From Eggerthella timonensis (lineage in GTDB: Bacteria; Actinomycetota; Coriobacteriia; Coriobacteriales; Eggerthellaceae): a stretch of 64,000 nucleotides of DNA. The number at the start of each line of letters is the position of its first letter. The first letter of the stretch is position 1. Under the pieces are notes generated by a model, which saw nothing but the letters and a program-made list of their open reading frames with translations, did not search any database and was not told the DNA's origin. Location: assembly GCF_900184265.1 (NCBI RefSeq), contig NZ_FXXA01000002.1:2280539-2344538 (forward strand), given 5' to 3'. Of the stretch, positions 62,624 to 64,000 are shown piece after piece. The position numbers and the translations under genes are program-made.

Positions 62624-63430
62624 GTGGAGCAGAGGATGAGAAGGATCGCAGGCGTTGCGGGCTCGGCCCTGATGTTGGGATCGATGGGAGCGGGCGCGAC
62701 GTTGGCTTTCGCCCAGGAGACTGCCCAGCCAGAGATAGCCGCCGTCGATGCATCGCAGTTTGGTGGCGCGCGGAAAACCGTTTCGAACGTCGAGGGAGCG
62801 TTTTCTTTTGATCAGGATACCCTCGCTTCGAAAGACGCTATCGCGCGAGCGCTCGGCAAGGCGAGCGCGCGTCTTTGTGGTTCGAGCTTCGCGGAGACGG
62901 CACACCGTGCGGAAGGGAGTAGGCCTGCAGGAGCGTGGATCATCTCGATTGGCGGGGAAGTGGAGAACGCTTTCAGCGCCACGCTGAATGAGCTTGCCGA
63001 AAAAGGCGCGCAGCATGTCGTCATGGGATGCTCGTGTGGCGGGAATCCTGCCGGCGGGACGGCGAGCGCGAACGCCGAAGTGGAGGGCGTCCCTCTACAG
63101 ACGATACTCGAGACGGCGCGGCCGAACGAAGGTGCCAATACGATCGTGTTCACGTCTTCCGACGGTTACGAAGTGGCGCTGCCGCTGTTCTACATGCGGC
63201 ATCATTATGCGCTGATTGCGAGCACCTTGAACGAGGCTCCTCTCGAAGACTCGATAGGCGGCACCAACCAGCTGTGGCTCGGATCGACCTCCGCGTTCTA
63301 TTTCGCGCGCGATATCGTATCCATCGACATCGAGACGCGCCAAACCCCTCCTCCTGTTCCTGGAACCGAAGAAGCTGAGCGTGCTAACCTGCCGAACGTC
63401 AGTGTCACCTATGGCGGCGAATCACGATGA
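62624..63430 (+). CDS. Molybdopterin oxidoreductase-like protein, N-terminal fragment
   Basis: A 268-residue exported protein (signal about 8-31, AGSALMLGSMGAGATLAFA) with a reduced sulfite-oxidase-like domain: HVVMGCSCGGNPAGGTASAN holds the candidate molybdenum-ligand cysteines (136, 138), then VEGVPLQTILETARPNEGAN and a final SIDIETRQTPPPVPG. It lacks hemes. It starts two bases after the previous stop and its own stop overlaps the next ATG. Compared with the protein at 61020, the Ig-like C-terminal part is missing and appears in the next frame, so this may be half of a broken gene. The GTG start is weakly supported; an ATG at 62636 is an alternative. Confidence 0.65.
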   Translation: MEQRMRRIAGVAGSALMLGSMGAGATLAFAQETAQPEIAAVDASQFGGARKTVSNVEGAFSFDQDTLASKDAIARALGKASARLCGSSFAETAHRAEGSRPAGAWIISIGGEVENAFSATLNELAEKGAQHVVMGCSCGGNPAGGTASANAEVEGVPLQTILETARPNEGANTIVFTSSDGYEVALPLFYMRHHYALIASTLNEAPLEDSIGGTNQLWLGSTSAFYFARDIVSIDIETRQTPPPVPGTEEAERANLPNVSVTYGGESR

Positions 63431-63705
63431 TTGCGCACATGAACGGACGCGTGGGACATCCCATGCGGTTCAAGGGGTCGGCTTATGATTTCGGTCACGC
63501 CATCGTCGCGATCCAATTCTCGCTCGACGATGGTGCCACCTGGACCACGTACGAAACTCCCGAGACGAACGATTTTCAAAATGTGGGATGGACGTTTGAT
63601 TACGCTCCCGAGGAGCCGGGATGTTACGTCTTGAAGGTTCGTTCGGTGAACGATGAGGGCGCGGCGAGCCCCGAAGCCGCGTTCGCGGAATTCACCGTCG
63701 CGTGA
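63427..63705 (+). CDS. Ig-like dimerisation domain of molybdopterin oxidoreductase, separate frame
   Basis: A 92-residue frame with NGRVGHPMRFKGSAYDFGHA and FSLDDGATWTTYETPETNDF, GCYVLKVRSVNDEGAASPEA, matching the C-terminal Mo-co dimerisation (E-set) domain of the protein at 61020. It has no signal peptide, so it could only act outside if joined to the upstream protein. ATGA overlap with the upstream stop could reflect a natural frameshift, a programmed slip or a sequencing error. Confidence 0.65.
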   Translation: MIAHMNGRVGHPMRFKGSAYDFGHAIVAIQFSLDDGATWTTYETPETNDFQNVGWTFDYAPEEPGCYVLKVRSVNDEGAASPEAAFAEFTVA

Positions 63706-63748
63706 CATGGACGCGCCTGGGACACTTTCGCGCGTCCCAGGCGCAACT

Positions 63749-64000
63749 CTATCGTGCGGGCCTCACCGGCGCACAGAACCGGTAGAGCAGGTTCTCGCCG
63801 ATGTTGAAGAATCGCGGGTAGCGGCAAAGAACCTCGCCGAACACGTCCCCTGCCAATTCCAAATGTTTCTTATGTGCGTAATCGGCCATACGGATCAGTC
63901 GATCGGTGTCCAGCTCTTGACCCGCGTCGTCGTACGCTCGATCCAGGTACAGCGTGAGGTGCTCACCGCCGGGCAACGGCTCGGAGTCCTCGAAACAGGC
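63749..64000 (-). CDS. C-terminal part of an unknown protein (runs off right edge)
   Basis: The minus-strand frame is open from base 64000 to a stop at 63749, 83 residues, with GGEHLTLYLDRAYDDAGQEL, LIRMADYAHKKHLELAGDVF and CRYPRFFNIGENLLYRFCAP. The start is outside the window. The helix-rich pattern and the position next to molybdoenzyme genes would suit a TorD-like chaperone, but I do not recognise the family. Confidence 0.5.
   Translation of the reverse strand, partial: ACFEDSEPLPGGEHLTLYLDRAYDDAGQELDTDRLIRMADYAHKKHLELAGDVFGEVLCRYPRFFNIGENLLYRFCAPVRPAR

Overview
The window is very GC-rich (about two thirds G+C by eye) and densely coded. Its gene content fits an anaerobic Coriobacteriia gut actinobacterium of the Eggerthellaceae, close to Eggerthella or Gordonibacter. 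The clues are twin-arginine lipoprotein flavin reductases with small FMN-binding partners, a twelve-helix LuxR regulator, a multiheme cytochrome-molybdopterin fusion, TrmFO, and actinobacterial-style leaderless starts. This placement is inference from gene content; there is no rRNA or tRNA in the window.

Layout. 1-5000: the 5' part of a cation P-type ATPase (minus strand), a repeat-rich gap, mtnA, a dGTPase-like gene and azlCD. 5000-13800: an accessory redox island made of two regulator-reductase cassettes. Each begins with a tandem MarR-type regulator and a strong promoter followed by a perfect palindrome. They carry Tat lipoprotein flavoreductases, two nearly identical FMN-binding lipoproteins, one decayed reductase and apbE, which attaches the FMN. 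14000-21450: a conserved housekeeping run rplS, rnhB, a yraN remnant, comM, dprA, a small toxin-antitoxin-like pair, trmFO and xerC. 21600-27800: two small envelope proteins and a Bce-type peptide-antibiotic module (response regulator, kinase, ABC ATPase, permease) containing a perfect 45-bp inverted repeat.

28000-44150: a YgbA_NO protein, a PTS EIIC-EAL fusion, uvrA with a candidate SOS box, a 1.4-kb structured gap, two tandem EamA-GNAT fusions with a stand-alone GNAT, an apparently metal-site-less phosphoesterase-like protein, a DUF1848 protein, a C39-like peptidase, a COG2509 flavoprotein and tatA. 44300-52000: a LuxR-GGDEF pair, murB and cydDC. 52600-60750: a lipoprotein/ferric-reductase-like pair, a nucleoid-associated protein, ettA, a helix-turn-helix/zinc-ribbon regulator, thrH, a rhomboid protease and brnQ. 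61000-64000: a triheme cytochrome-molybdopterin oxidoreductase, a second molybdopterin oxidoreductase split into two overlapping frames, and the 3' end of a minus-strand gene.

How it fits together. The island at 5-14 kb and the genes at 61-63.7 kb suggest cell-surface respiration with flavin, heme and molybdopterin cofactors; TatA (43.9 kb) and CydDC (48.6-52 kb) are export and maturation functions such enzymes need. Intergenic DNA is unusual. It holds three parS-type ParB sites and several 135-158-bp elements bounded by long inverted repeats, some of which share internal sequence. These non-coding elements, the flavin cassettes, and the EIIC-EAL and EamA-GNAT fusions are the most interesting parts of the window.
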